Assembly: GCA_038373885.1 (NCBI GenBank)
Contig: JAWZYV010013002.1
Coordinates: 251,501 to 315,500, forward strand
Source of the DNA: Cheiracanthium punctorium
Lineage: Eukaryota; Arthropoda; Arachnida; Araneae; Cheiracanthiidae
DNA: 64,000 nucleotides
Reading direction: 5' to 3'
Part shown: positions 11,845 through 23,513 of the stretch, in pieces
Layout: every line of letters begins with the position of its first letter
Position numbering within the stretch: the first letter of the stretch is position 1
Position numbers and translations under genes: made by a program
Notes under the pieces: generated by a model
What the model was told of the DNA's origin: nothing
The model's database searches: none
What the model saw: the letters and a program-made list of their open reading frames with translations, nothing else

Positions 11845-12637
11845 AGGATGCGCAGCCACCCTTTCTGAGAAATTGCATTATTACTTAAAATGTAAAACAA
11901 CATTATTCAATTTGTGCATAGTGCACATTAGATTGTTTCTAAATAGTTTCTTAACATATTAATTTTAAGAAGTCAAGGTGCTTAAGAAACAGCATTTGAT
12001 TAACAAAATATACAAAAATATGTTATAAAAATAAGGTTATCATTAACAATTGTTTCTCAGGATTATAAAAATGAAATAAAAGTATATTTTATGAAAAGTA
12101 ATTTAACAGGTTGGTCTCAAAATATATGTTTAAAGTAAGTTTTAATGACGCATTAGATAAAATTTTTTTATAGGTTAGAGTATATTTTTTACTCATTGAA
12201 TTCAAATAAACATTTGAACATAGATACTCAGCTTAAGCAATTTTTAATATTTACTTTAAAAGTGTTTTTCTTTAAATGGTAGATTTAAATGTTCCATTTA
12301 TTATCAAAGTTTCTGACTTGCGTAACTGCCATTGTACCTTAAAGTTTTTACTTCTTTCATAGACAAAATTTGGAAAAATTCTCCACTAAAAAATGCACAA
12401 CTGCGCTACAGAAATACTGACTGTCTTATTTTTCTTCAACTTAGTAAACGCAGTTCAAATTATCCATACATATTCTCAGAATCATCCAATAAATGCTACT
12501 TTACATATTATTTGGCTTCGTTTGCATTTGTCAATGAGTTATCAACAATCCAGAAAAATTTCTAGACCAAACATCATTGTACTGCTCTAAATAGGATTTT
12601 TTTTTTTCGCTTCCTGTTTAGTTGAAGTTAAGGTTAA
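11845..12637. other. Intergenic, no gene recognised
   Basis: AT-rich. Open frames at 12332..12590 have no recognisable domain or codon pattern. Confidence 0.35.
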
Positions 12638-12639
12638 TA

Positions 12640-13759
12640 CCCAGACAGCACATAAGCTTAACTCGAGCTTGGCATTTCCTTGAATTTGACGTATTAATAC
12701 AAGCTTGACTTTAGCTTGATTTTAGCTTTCGAAAGTGTGCAGTGATGGCGCCATCTGTGAAAGAGAATGGACATTAATTGTCTAGCGTTTCACAAATTTG
12801 CTGAAAGTTCTTAAAAGTTGTGTTTTATTTTATTACGCACAAAACCTGGACATTAGAACACGCAAGGGGAAGGAATGAATGGGATAAGCCCCTGTGAAGT
12901 GTAACACGAGGGGAGTTTTAATTTTATTTACATTTAATTAACATTAGTAATTCCATTAACTAATTAATTAGCCCTAAAAATAAATTTTAATATAATTAAC
13001 ACAATTTAGTTAGTTAATATACTTCACTTTATGGGTGGTTCACCATAGAATTAAAAAAAAAAAAAGATTCTATATTACCAAATATGGAAATTCTTCAAAA
13101 TAAAATACAATTATACTACGAAATTGATTTCAAAGTCAGTCGTTTGTCTCGATTTTGGCCAGCAGTATTGCTCATGAGTGTTGCGATTTTGAAAGTTTTA
13201 AAACGTGTGCTGCTGTTAAGTTTATATTATGTTTATTTCCCTATTAGTAGAGTCTCTAAATCACACATAACATTATTTTAATTTTGATGCATTCCATGGA
13301 AAAATAAAAGAAACAAATAACACATCGCCCACTTATCGATCTGGCCAGAAAACGGCCTGATAAGTCACTTCAAACTTTAGTCATAGCTGCGCGAGGCTTA
13401 GTGGCGGAACGGATAGCATGTTCGCCTCCCAACCCAAAGGTCCCGGGTTCTATTCTAGCGGCGGACACTTGATGGAAACATATTAAATTAAATTGAAATT
13501 TCAGCGTAGAAGGGAAAATGCGTGGCAAAGTAAAATATGTGGGGTGAGTTTGCCGACCGACGCCCCGTGCATTTAGGAAAATTTATTAAGCTTGCTATGT
13601 CAAGCTTGATTCAAGCTTGGAATGTCAAGCTTAATGCAAGCTGGGCAAGCGTAAACTAGAACACTTGATTTAAGCTTACACGCTTGAAATTTTCATGCTT
13701 AATTCAAGTTTATTGACTTGATAAATCAAGCTTGCTGCAAGTTTGATGTGCTGTCTGGG
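12640..13759. mobile_element. TA-flanked MITE (1.1 kb), TIR CCCAGACAGCACA
   Basis: Left end TA|CCCAGACAGCACATAAGCTT and right end TGTGCTGTCTGGG|TA form inverted repeats with a TA duplication, as for Tc1/mariner-type elements. Both subterminal regions are rich in 'aagcttga' / 'tcaagctt' motifs (near 12710 and 13590..13740), giving a self-complementary interior. A tRNA-like SINE (13390..13575) lies inside. No transposase is visible; the open frame at 13084..13281 has no recognisable domain. Confidence 0.7.
13390..13575 (+). mobile_element. tRNA-derived SINE
   Basis: Head GCGCGAGGCTTAGTGGCGGA (box A-like TTAGTGGCGGA) followed 45 nt later by GGTCCCGGGTTCTATTC (box B-like), then a non-tRNA body ending near 13575. 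It has the layout of a tRNA-headed SINE, not a tRNA gene: no acceptor stem pairing is evident. Confidence 0.55.
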
Positions 13760-13761
13760 TA

Positions 13762-14750
13762 AGAGACTTTAATTTATTTAGTTACCATATGTAACATTTG
13801 AATAGTGCAGTTGGTTAAATAAATAGATAAAAATAAAATAAATATCTCAAAAAATTCTCATAAATTATATCAAGAGGGAAATATGAATGTCATCAATCTT
13901 ATCATTTTGAAACGGGCATCTTCAAACCCGGGAAGTTGTGTGTTAACGATTAATTAAATGCCAGAAAACAAAATATATTTTCAGTATTTTGAAAATACAA
14001 AATACACAGAAACGTATTTTAAAAAACCTTTTAATGTGTTTTAAATATGCATGGAAACCCACACGACTGTTTGTAGGAAGGGGGGGGGGGTAAATTAGGG
14101 TTTCTGCTCCAGAAAAATACTATATATTTTAGTATTAAATATTTTTTAGTTATATCAGTACGTAAATCATTATGGTAATAAACTTTTTCCTAAGAGCTAG
14201 GGGAGGGACAATGGACCCTTCCCACTCATAGGTATGGGCAAACGTGCAAATATGCAGATGTATTTGCGATACTGCCCATCTCTGGTGACAGGTGACAAGA
14301 CTGAAGTGTTTGGTAAGGCAAGAGTAGAGTTCCCATTCGGACATGCAAGATCTGATATAGGTCGTCAATATAACGGACATATTTATGCTCTGTCTGAACT
14401 TTTTAAAATTGCATAAATTTAACTTAAAAAATAATGAACTTCTCTTAGCGACAAAGGATATAGTCGTTTACGACATTAAAAATAAAGCAATCCTTCCTGT
14501 TTGACAAATAATATCCCGGACTGACTTCACCCTACTAATAACAATAACAATCCTTCTGATTAAAACCCCTTAAAAAGTCTCGCCCAAGACCTCCCCATGG
14601 CAGATACCCTTCATGTAGGCTTGGCATAACACACAAACACAAGCAATCCTCCTCATCAGAGCAACCCACCTTTCAGGCTTTGAGTTTTGCCAGCTCTAAA
14701 AGATATTTCCCCCAAAAGTCGCCAAGCTCGGCGATATTTGACACGATTTA
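13762..14750. other. Intergenic, no gene recognised
   Basis: AT-rich with a G-run at 14080..14090. Open frames near 14150..14416 show no recognised domain. Confidence 0.3.
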
Positions 14751-14754
14751 ATTA

Positions 14755-15285
14755 ATGTGCCCTGTAATGTTTGCTACCTTGCATTAGTACACGCAGTAGC
14801 AATGCTATAACGTAATCAATATACACGACCACTAAGAAATGTTTGCGAAGTTGGAATTGCCTCGTAAGTACTGGAAATCTCGCCAAACGTTATAAAAGGG
14901 CCGACCACTTGTGCTCAATTTGAGTTTAAAGTAATCTCTCTTAGAAGACAACACATTCAGAGCCGCATAGCTTTGGGTTGTGAGAGGTGCCTTCACTTTC
15001 GCTCGTTTTCCGAAGTTTATTTTGAAACCTGTTTGTGTGGATTCGTTATTGCTATATAGCATGGAACAGTTAAGAGTTCTGCTCGAGAATTTTACTGAGT
15101 TAGGATTTTATTGTATGTGAAATACAGTATCTGAAAATACCTCTGTGATCAACTGCCTGTTATAAATCAAGTTAATGCTTCTTAATTCCTGTTAATTGTG
15201 CTTGGTAGATTGTACCTCGAATTTCTAGTACCAATAAAATGTATGTTTCGTTCTGTCACCTGGACTAATTATTAGAACTTTCCAC
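14755..15285 (+). mobile_element. Probable solo LTR of a retrotransposon
   Basis: The block has a TATA-like TTATAAAAGG (14891), a poly(A) signal AATAAAATGTATG (15234) about 340 bp further, and ends near 'gaactttccacg'. The same order of elements and matching phrases ('tggact...agaactttc') occur at 54120..54640. It is preceded by the palindromic CGCCAAGC-type motif at 14717, as in the second copy. LTR limits are approximate; I saw no clear target duplication. Confidence 0.45.
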
Positions 15286-15289
15286 GTAC

Positions 15290-16342
15290 ACTACACTTTC
15301 AAGTTTGAGAACTAAGTAGATTTTCTGCAATAATATGCACACGAGTTTTAAAATAATTTGATAGAGTTCATTAAAATTTTATTAAAACTTCTTTCAAAAT
15401 AACTTTTTAACTACATTTAAAAAATCAAGAATAAAAATATTTGTAAAACGTTTTTATAAAAGCTCTTTAATACAACACTAAATGGTGCTTTTTAAGGTCC
15501 AAATTTTCTTTCTTTACATGAAATTGTAAATACTACCCGCCAGGGTGGCCAGCTTCGCCGCTCTATATCTTACTGTTCTTTATACTCAGTGCAGTGTTAA
15601 CTAAATTTCTGGACTCATTTCAACGAAAACCGCGTTTCTTTGTTTTAACAGTATTTGTCGTTGAATTTTTTTAGGTTAGGGTTGCTACACATTTTGGGTG
15701 TCGTCAGAAAGCCGATGTTGAAACAGCAAATGACTAAAACGTGCTTTAGCCCAATGCAAGGTGACATTTTTTAGATAGGCTATTAATGCGCCAAGTATTG
15801 TAAATTCAATATTTTAAAGCTGTGAAAAAGTCCGAAAGATTTTGCATTTTTGTGTATCCACATTTTTTTACACTGACAACACACTAATAGTTTATGCATG
15901 GAGATATAAAAGTAAAAGTAAAAGGAGCATGTTGCAAGGGAGGCTCGACATTGAATTCTCGGAGGGGGGCATTAAACTTTTTACATAGGTCTATAAATTG
16001 TTGAAAATGCAAATTGAAGATGTGAAATTGTGAACTATGCGAATCTAAAGTTGTAAAACAAAATTTCGGAGAGGGTGATGGTCTCCATAGCCCCCTTACT
16101 GGAGCCGCCATTAACACGTTGGAGGCGACAGATTGCAATTTTGTCTATGGGTGGCATGGACCTAAATGCAACCCTGCTTGTGAACTAAAAAATACTTAAA
16201 GTATAAAAATTACGCTACTTGAAATTTGAAAAAAAGTATCTCCTTTAAAATGAGGTATCATGCATGCATGTAATGAATATTTAAATTTTATAAAGAATGT
16301 TTACTCCTATGGGATTTTGATCCCATAGTTAAAATTAACATT
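15290..16342. other. Intergenic, no gene recognised
   Basis: A short hairpin 'ctatgggattttgatcccatag' type structure lies at 16306..16328. No coding sequence recognised. Confidence 0.3.
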
Positions 16343-16456
16343 AATCATGTATGCATCTAAATAATCACTGAAACTTTTATATTATTCGAATTCATGCTCA
16401 AAACTTCAAAAGCTAGCGAAACAAAAGTAAATGGATAAAAACAAGAAAGAAAATGT
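16343..16456 (+). repeat. 114-bp direct repeat, copy 1
   Basis: Nearly identical to 21248..21361 (only a few differences), for example 'actgaaacttttatattatt' and 'aagctagcgaaacaaaagta'. The spacing is about 4.9 kb in the same orientation. It may be a short dispersed repeat or the remains of a segmental copy; no gene is involved. Confidence 0.7.
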
Positions 16457-16920
16457 AGTGGTCGTATTTCTTTTCAAAAGGGCCAGGGCAGATTTATCAA
16501 AAAGGACAGTTTCCATTGAGAAAAAGGAAAATTTCCCAGGCCTTCTACTACATTTTTTTCTCGGTACAGCTAGTGGGTTTTTTTTTCTGTTTTTTTTAAG
16601 AGTCTCTTTCCCTATACCTCCTACTTTATTTCTCCCTGCACTGCATAGTATGCATAGAATTGTAGAAAACAACTTAGTATAATATGTATTATATGAAACG
16701 TGGAAAAACATTACATTAAAAAATTCTAAGAGAACTACGTTCTTCTCAATAAAAAGAACGTTGCACTTTTTAAAGCGATACGATTTGATATGCAGAAAAA
16801 CAGGCAAGGCTTTGTTTTTCTATCAACAAGGAGCAGGGCACATCGGCACTTAAAAAAAAGGACGGGGCGCATCAGTACTAAAGAATAAAGGACAAGGCTT
16901 GTGGGCACTATCAAAAAGCC

Positions 16921-17181
16921 CTTTAGAAATGCCAGACAATTAAAGCGTTGAACTAGTGACCTGAAAGTTTCGGGTTCATAACCACTGAAGACTACCGTGT
17001 ACATGTGGTGTGCGTGCACATTCGTCCGTGGTTCCGAATGTTGATCTCCTGGGCGAGGAGTGCCAAAAGTCCACCTTCTGATGAGGATCTAAATTGTGAC
17101 GGGAAACTCCAGGAAGGACTTCTGTAGCTCTAAATGACACATTTGGTAACGTGAGCAATTCTCTCTTTTGACTTATAAACA
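16921..17181 (+). mobile_element. tRNA-derived SINE, same family as 59721..60008
   Basis: Head with box B-like GTTTCGGGTTCATAACC (16968), body with 'tccgtggttccgaa', 'ccaccttctgatgagg' and 'gtagctctaaatgacacat' in the same order as the reverse complement of 59721..60008. The 5' part of the tRNA head is weak. An A/T tail follows ('cttataaacaaac'). Confidence 0.65.
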
Positions 17182-17372
17182 AACACGGACACTGGTGAAA
17201 TCTGAAAAATGCCATCGTTCCCCTTCTCCATATCTGTGCTTTTCTTTCGCGAAGAGCGTGTCTGCTCTGTTCGGTCTTTGCCTTAGACGAGTGTTTACTT
17301 AATAAGAATCATGCTGGTGAAAATTTAATACTCAAAATATTCCCGTGCTGTCAAGCTATAGGAATTGCATGG

Positions 17373-17447
17373 ACGCGAGACCACGAGGCGAGACGAGACT
17401 TCTCGCAGTCTCGCGCTTTTGCGAGGCGAGACGAGACGAGACCTAAG
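17373..17447. repeat. GAGACGAGAC-type low-complexity repeat
   Basis: Tandem 'gagacgagac' and 'gaggcgagacg' with an inverted copy 'tctcgcagtctcgc' between them, which can fold back. No gene. Confidence 0.55.
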
Positions 17448-17519
17448 CCATTTCTCGCCCCACAATCATCCCTAACAAGCTAAATAGTGTAAAGATGCTA
17501 AATGTTCAATTGAAAAATA

Positions 17520-18130
17520 AAAATGGCGATAATAAACACAACGCATAGCTTGGTGCCCCGGACGACCGCTCACACTTGCCCTACCCTCTGGACGGCCCTC
17601 AGGTACATATACAGTCACGGCTCCTCGAAGCCGTCCCGCTTTCATCGGCGCTAACTGACAACGTAAGACACCCGTGGGAATTACGACAAACAACCTCGCA
17701 TGGCATTATGGCATTCACGCACATCATGCAGCGTTATCATCCCGCGAAAAACACGACAGCTACCAAATGATTCATTAGGACGCACTAATTGCGTCAAAAC
17801 AGTGTCACGCAAAACAATTTCCTCTTCCGACTGCTCGCGTACAGAGCATCTCTGATGACACCACAGAATCCATGCATCGTGTCCACTAATAAGCGACACA
17901 GTGGGCAACTAAGCTAAATGGCAGCTAAGTGTTAGGCTCTCTCGAACTGAAATCAAAAATTAACTGAAATGGCCTTGGTGTGTAATGGTCAAAGTCGCTA
18001 ATTTCACTTCCCTTCCCCGTCGTGGGTGGATATCTCGTACGGCCAGATGAGGTAGTGTTGTGCATGGTTTATTCAGCGTCCGAACCCTGATCAGGAAAGG
18101 AACCGTCTTTCGAAACAGCCAACGGGGACA
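17520..18130. other. GC-richer block of unknown origin
   Basis: 17540..17910 stands out from the AT-rich surroundings and has an open frame on the minus strand (17681..17908), but I recognise no protein family. 17970..18060 has weak tRNA-like boxes and could be a SINE. It may be a decayed retroelement. Confidence 0.3.
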
Positions 18131-18537
18131 AAAAGAAAAGGTATTGCTTTACTTTTTTTTTAAATAAATATACTAGTATATACTATACTTTGCGCTAATA
18201 TTATTGTTATTAATGTTTCTCGATATTCGTTATCATGGCAATAAAACTAGGAGTTGAGAGAACGTTTTAAACTTTTATGATCAGTTTTTACGATAATTAG
18301 GAGCAGAGCCCGATCAAGGCAACTCCGGGCCCCAGGCAAAAGAAAAAAAAATTAGGCATTACAGGATAACTCCACCTCCTTCCTAAAGAAGAAAACAAGT
18401 ATGATTTGTATATTCTGAGTTTTTAAGTATATTCGTTTTCTTTTCCTTTCAAGCACATAATTTTATTCTAAATAGTCTAAAAAGAAATATCAATGAAAAG
18501 GTCACGTCGAAATGATCTATTGTCTAGATTCTAGAGC

Positions 18538-18717
18538 CAGTGGCGGATTATTGCAAGTTTGTCGGGGGGGGGCGATTAGTTTGTCGGTGGGGGCGGTTAG
18601 TTAGAAGATTGACATATACATACATTTTATGGAAGTAAAATAGGATTTTTTACATTAATTTCTTTCTTCTCGGGGGGGGGCGGTCGCCCCTCCGCTCCCC
18701 CCTTTAATCTGCCCTTG
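18538..18717. mobile_element. hAT-type MITE (180 bp), TIR CAGTGGCGGATTA
   Basis: Left end CAGTGGCGGATTATT, right end (reverse complement) CAAGGGCAGATTAAA. Exact 8-bp target duplication TCTAGAGC at 18530..18537 and 18718..18725. Contains several runs of G or C. The terminal sequence belongs to the widespread CAGNGGCGG class of hAT MITEs. Confidence 0.85.
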
Positions 18718-18725
18718 TCTAGAGC

Positions 18726-19269
18726 ACAGGGTTTCTCAAACTGTGCCCCACGAATCATAAAGTGCTCCGCGAAAATATATCTTGCTGTTTTAGACAACAA
18801 TTCATTATCTCAATTTTACTCAAGGTGATACGCCAAAATTCAAAGTCCCTCAAAGTGCTCCTCCAGAGAAAAAGTTAGAAATAATGGTCTGGAGCATTTC
18901 AATCAGTTCAGAAAATGTTATTATTTAAAATTAGTTCAAGTGTACACTGTATTTTTTTTCATTTTTCAAACAGCATAATTCAAAAATTATATAACTTTTG
19001 AGAATTACTTCTCTTTTGTAATGTTATTGTGAAATTTTAAAAGCCAAAATATATAATTTTAGTCCCCTAAAGTATGTGGGCCCTGGGCAATTGACCCGTT
19101 TGCCCTGCTAGTGATAGGGCACTGTACAATACTATATACGTTATTGAAAATGATGTGTGTGGAAATTAACAGGTTTTTTTTTTCTTTAAGGGAGTCCAAA
19201 AGTATTTCCGTACTCTGCGGGCAGTCATTGTTTAAATTGTATTTCGCAAACTACATGAATATACGAATA
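18726..19269. other. Intergenic, no gene recognised
   Basis: Includes a second fragment with 'gggccctgggcaattgaccc' (19078) that resembles a MITE end, but no pair was found. Confidence 0.3.
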
Positions 19270-19488
19270 AAAATAAATAAAAACTTTATGAAAAAACACA
19301 CATAAAATGCTACTTATAACAGGATGCGATCGCTTCGACTGAAAATGTTTTCAGTCTTCATCAGTTCCCTCTGCTTCGTGAGACGTAGGGCTTTGATGAA
19401 GATTGAAAAAATTTTCAGTCGAAACGATCGTAACCTGTTATAAGTAGCATTTTATGTGTGTTTTTTCACAAAGTTTTTATTTATTTTA
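19270..19488. mobile_element. Foldback element with two hammerhead-like cores
   Basis: Imperfect inverted repeat: left arm about 19270..19362, right arm about 19395..19488. Outer ends are AAAACTTTRTGAAAAAACAC, shared with 34400..34640. Left arm (minus strand) reads CTGATGA, stem GACTGAAAA/TTTTCAGTC, GAAGCGATCGCATCC. Right arm (plus strand) reads TTGATGA, the same stem, GAAACGATCGTAACC. This arrangement resembles a hammerhead ribozyme core: CUGANGA box, stem II, GAAA, tiny stem III, NUH. Each arm has at least one core substitution and both have one extra A before stem II. Confidence 0.65.
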
Positions 19489-19500
19489 ACGTTTATCACC

Positions 19501-19840
19501 GTCCCGCAGTGGTCTGGGCGCTAAACTCCGTTCTCATAAGAACACGGCAAGTGAAGCAGCATCCGGCTTGGCCAGTGCTTGGGAAGGTCATCTCCCTCTC
19601 GGCTCGTCCGCTGTGGAACCGTGTACGCTAATGGGAGCTGGTGCACGTAAAATCCGTCGTGGCTCCAAAGTCCTTCAAGTTGTTAAACGATACCTCTGGG
19701 GGTGCCGATTTCAGGTGGTGGTTGGTCCCTCATCTAGAATCAGTTCAAAATTAGGGACCAAAAGTAGCAGTCCACCCCCCTCGGGGGCACTGACACCCGT
19801 CTTTCCATGGTCTATCCATGGACACGACGACAACAACAAC
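19501..19840 (+). mobile_element. SINE (340 bp) with 13-bp target duplication
   Basis: Bounded by exact direct repeats AACGTTTATCACC at 19488..19500 and 19841..19853. The 5' end is GTCCCGCAGTGGTCTG and the 3' end is a (GAC)/(AAC) simple tail. GC-rich body; a second copy lies inverted at 1115..1361. A 107-codon open frame crosses it, but the copy at 1115 shows no conserved frame, so I treat it as non-coding. Confidence 0.8.
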
Positions 19841-19988
19841 AACGTTTATCACCAGTATTTTCAGTGGTTTTTCCCCCGAATATACGTATAGTTGCGATGT
19901 TTGCTAGCTGTATATTCTGCAATGCAATGAAGGATACAGCAAATCATGGCGGGTTTAGTACTAAATAAAAACCGATTTTGCATAACTA

Positions 19989-21139
19989 CACTGCAAATTC
20001 CCAGCACACATTGGGAACACATTTGGAACACATTTATTGAAAAAAAGTGTTCCAGTTACCTAAAAGTGTTCTGAAATGCGTTCCGAATGTGATTCGTTAT
20101 AAAGGAAGTGTTCCGAAAAGTGTTCCGAAAGTGTTCTGAAAGTGTTATGCTTAGGATATTTGTTAATCTAAACTTAGGAACACATTTGAGAACAGATTGG
20201 GAACACTTTAAGAGCAGATTGGGAACACATATTAGGAGCACATTTGAGAACAGTTTGGGAACACTGGTGAAATCATTGCTTTCTTTGTTAGTACGATATA
20301 GTTATGAGCGAGTAGCCTGAACGGTATAGCATCGGCCTCGAGATCGGGAGGTCCGGGGTTCGAATCCCGCTGCCGGTAAGTGAGAAAAAATAAGATCGAA
20401 GTCCACAAATTAATTCTAAAATTCAATAACAAATGGCAGCACTAAATTATAGTAATTAACTTAAATTCATTAATTAAATGATTCATTAAAATCAGTTCCC
20501 AAGTCCAATTCCAAAATTAAAAACGTAGTTCCTAAACATAACACCAGATTGCAGCACTAAATATTCAATAACAAATGGCAGCACTTTAATTAAATAAAAT
20601 AACTAAAATAAATTAAAAGCTGTCCCAATCGAAACACAGCAGACTCCAAATCCAGCAAAAATACAACTCAACCATCCAGGAGGGAAACAACTCAACTCCG
20701 TCCAACACCTTGCGTCACTTGCGGCCACGCCCCTTCATGACGTCGCATCAGCACCTGCTCTTACTTTTTAGAAAGTTTTCTCAAATGTAATCCTAAAAGC
20801 ATTGCTTAAAGTGTGCTAAAAAGGATGACAAAATAAGTGTCCTAAAAAGTATTCTGAAATGGGTTCCAAACAGTGTTCTCAAATGTGTTCCAAAAAGTGT
20901 TCTCAAAAAGGGGACAAAATAAGTGTACCAAAAAGTGCTCTGAAATGTGTTCCAAAAAGTGTTCTACAATGTGTTCCCAAAAAGTATTCTCAAAAAGGGG
21001 ACAAATAAGTGTTCCAAAAAGTGTTCTGAAATGAGTTCCAAAAAAGTGCTCTGAAATGTGCTTTTAAAAGTGTTCTCAAAAAGGGGACAAAATAAGTGTT
21101 CCAAAAAACGTTCTAAAATGTGTTCAAAGATTTGCAGTG
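19989..21139. mobile_element. TA-flanked MITE with inverted minisatellite arms
   Basis: TA|CACTGCAAAT at the left and ATTTGCAGTG|TA at the right. Left arm (20000..20270) and right arm (20770..21130) hold tandem copies of a roughly 25-bp unit such as 'gtgttctgaaatgtgttcc', with sense and antisense versions ('gggaacacatttgagaac'), so the element can fold. The middle 20300..20770 is unrelated and begins with a tRNA-like SINE head. No transposase. Confidence 0.7.
20306..20770 (+). mobile_element. tRNA-headed SINE-like insertion
   Basis: 20306..20378 looks like a tRNA: box A-like TAGCCTGAACGG and a perfect box B GGTTCGAATCC at 20358. An AT-rich tail region with repeated 'ataacaaatggcagcac' (20428, 20569) follows to about 20770. 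The head is not a functional tRNA by its flanks (no clear acceptor stem). The right limit is inferred from the return of the minisatellite. Confidence 0.55.
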
Positions 21140-21247
21140 TATTACTTACGATTGGCATGCTAACATCTCAATATTAATGTTAACAGAAGTATAATAAAAA
21201 ACAATGGAGATAGCGCAATTTTTTTTAAATTAACATTTTACCTTATG

Positions 21248-21361
21248 AATCATGTATACATCTAAATAATCACTGAAACTTTTATATTATTCGAATTCAT
21301 GCTCACAACTTCAAAAGCTAGCGAAACAAAAGTAAATGGATAAAAACAAGAAAGGAAAATG
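21248..21361 (+). repeat. 114-bp direct repeat, copy 2
   Basis: Partner of 16343..16456, same orientation, differing at only a few bases. Flanking sequence beyond the 114 bp does not match. Confidence 0.7.
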
Positions 21362-21689
21362 TTTATAAACGTATATAAAACACCTTCCAACACAACTGCG
21401 CCAAATTGTTTTGCGACAAATTTGGCGATGTATCATTGTCAAACTTGTCGAGATTTTTGGCATAACCTGGCTTATCACTATTAATTCCTGTAAAAGAGCT
21501 TTAGATATTATTTACATTCTTTAAATGAACACTAATCTGTTATAAACGTCTGTATACTTATTGTATCAGGGTTGCCCAAATGAAAAGTGCTCATGAGCAA
21601 TTGCGCCAGTTTCAGAAAGACTGCAGCTAATAGCAGCGCCACCGAACAGGGATGTAAAATGCGGTAGGAGGTGTGTGCCCTGCATTCCG

Positions 21690-22385
21690 TTGTTCACGGG
21701 ATTACAAATATAATTCTTATACATTATGATCTATGGATACAAATCATTAAAAATTAGCTAGTTTCTAAATGGTGCATAAGTTCAAATTGTATATGTATAT
21801 TTTAGGTCACCGTCAACAGCGTGTATAAATTTTGTTGTGTATAGGACTTATAGTTTTTTGACAGGGCAGCAAATGAGTGTTCTTTTACACTATGGCCTAT
21901 GGACGGAAATTCTTGAAAGTGTGTTAGTGTTTGTGTGGTGCATTAGAATGAGTTGAAATCGGATTTGTATATTATAGGTCACGGTCTCGTGACCTGCAAA
22001 TATCTTGGTGTGTGTAGAGTTGATAGTTTGTTCACAGGCTTGCAAAACATATTTCTTATACATTACTGTCTAAGGAAGCAAATCATTTAAAGTGAGCAAG
22101 TGTCTAAATGGTGCATTCGATTGACCTCAAATTGGGTACGCATATTATAGGTCACTGTCTTACATACTTTATAAATTTTAGCGAGTGTACGGCCTACAGT
22201 TTTTTGCAGGATTACAAAAAGGTATTCTTATGCATTGCGGCCTATACACTCAAATCATTTTAAGTGAACTAGTACCTGAACACTAGATCCGATTGAGTTG
22301 AATGAAATTTATTGGAAGCCCTTGGTAAAGATCAAGTGTTCGGAAAGTTGAGTAGGGTCACTCCAGATATTTTATTTATGTGAAC
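21690..22385 (-). mobile_element. Helitron-like family Y fragment, minus strand
   Basis: The reverse complement aligns with 3804..4960: 5' region 'ctggagtgacc...ctttccgaacacttgat' at about 22322..22370, then the same ~190-bp monomers ('gtgacctataatatgcg', 'cactttaaatgatttgc'). The terminal TC is decayed and the 3' end is lost. Confidence 0.5.
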
Positions 22386-23227
22386 TATATTGTCCTACAT
22401 TATGTAACATCTAGAGGAAAGAGGTGGGGCCAAAACAGCGTGCTTGTAGGAGGGGGACCCTTATTTTTGCTGTTAACAACATGTGTCACTACTGTTAACG
22501 GCACATATCAGTTTTGTTTGATATATAGAGGAAATTTCTCTGAAATACAATTCAACAAATGACTGTCCCCAGTTGCGTTTTTTTTCTTTAAAACTTTAAA
22601 ACAACAGTACGGAAAATGCAAACGAGAATAAAAAAGGATCTTCATGTTTTCTTGTAAGCTTTCTGCAATTTCATATGAAACCTTAAAATACATTGGAAAT
22701 AAAACGAAACACTTAAAATAAAATATCGCGTATACACTTTCATACCCTTATTATAATTTTTTTAGTAACTAGTACTGGAAAGATAAATAATACATGGGTC
22801 ATTTTCTCTTAACAGAGCAGTTTGAACAACATATATTTAAAAAAAAACATTTTTTAGTTTTTCGTTTAAAATTGAGTTTTATTATATACATATGATATTT
22901 TGAAGTAGTAAAATACAGTCAGCAAAACTCTTTAACAATTTTTAACTCATTAAAATAAAATATTAATTTTTAAGTAGACAGAGGAATGACAAACAGTGAC
23001 AAGGGAATGACACTTTTATAGACTAATGACAAAAATCTTTAATTACAAACTACTTTTTTATTTGACAATTTTTATAGTGAAAACAATAATAAGAAAACAT
23101 TATAATTTTATTTTAAAACTTTTTATTGGAAAAGTGAAAAATTTATTGGCTGGTCCATGCGGTATAGGTTCAGCTCAACCATGGTAGTTTTGAAGGAGTG
23201 TGAGTTCTTAAGCATTTGAGTTTTTGC

Positions 23228-23463
23228 TCAACAAAAATTTTTCTTTTTTGCAGACTGTTTCTTTGATTTATCGTCCATTGTTTCCTTTGAATTCTTTGCT
23301 CTAGCTGATTTCATTTTAGATATTTTAGGTGCCCTTTTTCTTTTAACTCAGCAGCCAAAACCGGATCATAGTTTATCTTCTCAAGTCGTTTTCTTTCATT
23401 TTCTGGCCTTCTAATGAGAATATCCAATCTTTTGCTGTCGTTTATTATTTTCTTAGGAGCCAT
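23228..23463 (-). pseudogene. Lysine-rich coding remnant inside Sola-like element
   Basis: Starts ATG at 23463 and reads MAPKKIINDSKRLDILIRR, then charged sequence to YDPVLAAELKEK before a stop at 23311. A one-base shift continues a second lysine-rich frame (APKISKMKSARAKNSKETM, ending FC-stop at 23228). Such short basic N-terminal segments start many transposon proteins, and its position inside terminal repeats suggests the first exon of the element's own protein. I do not recognise a named domain; the frame is broken and followed by an A-run. Confidence 0.4.
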
Positions 23464-23513
23464 TGTACCTCTAAAAAAAAAAAAAAAAAAAACTAGGAAT
23501 GTTTTAATTCAAA

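Noticed and set aside
12332..12590. Two overlapping open frames of 65-77 codons
   Set aside because: AT-rich sequence with no recognised domain, no splice context and no second copy.
19568..19891. 107-codon open frame, GC-rich
   Set aside because: It lies within a SINE bounded by exact target duplications, and the second copy (1115..1361) does not keep the frame.
20306..20378. Possible tRNA gene with perfect box B
   Set aside because: No convincing acceptor stem and followed by a long SINE-like tail inside a MITE; called a SINE head.
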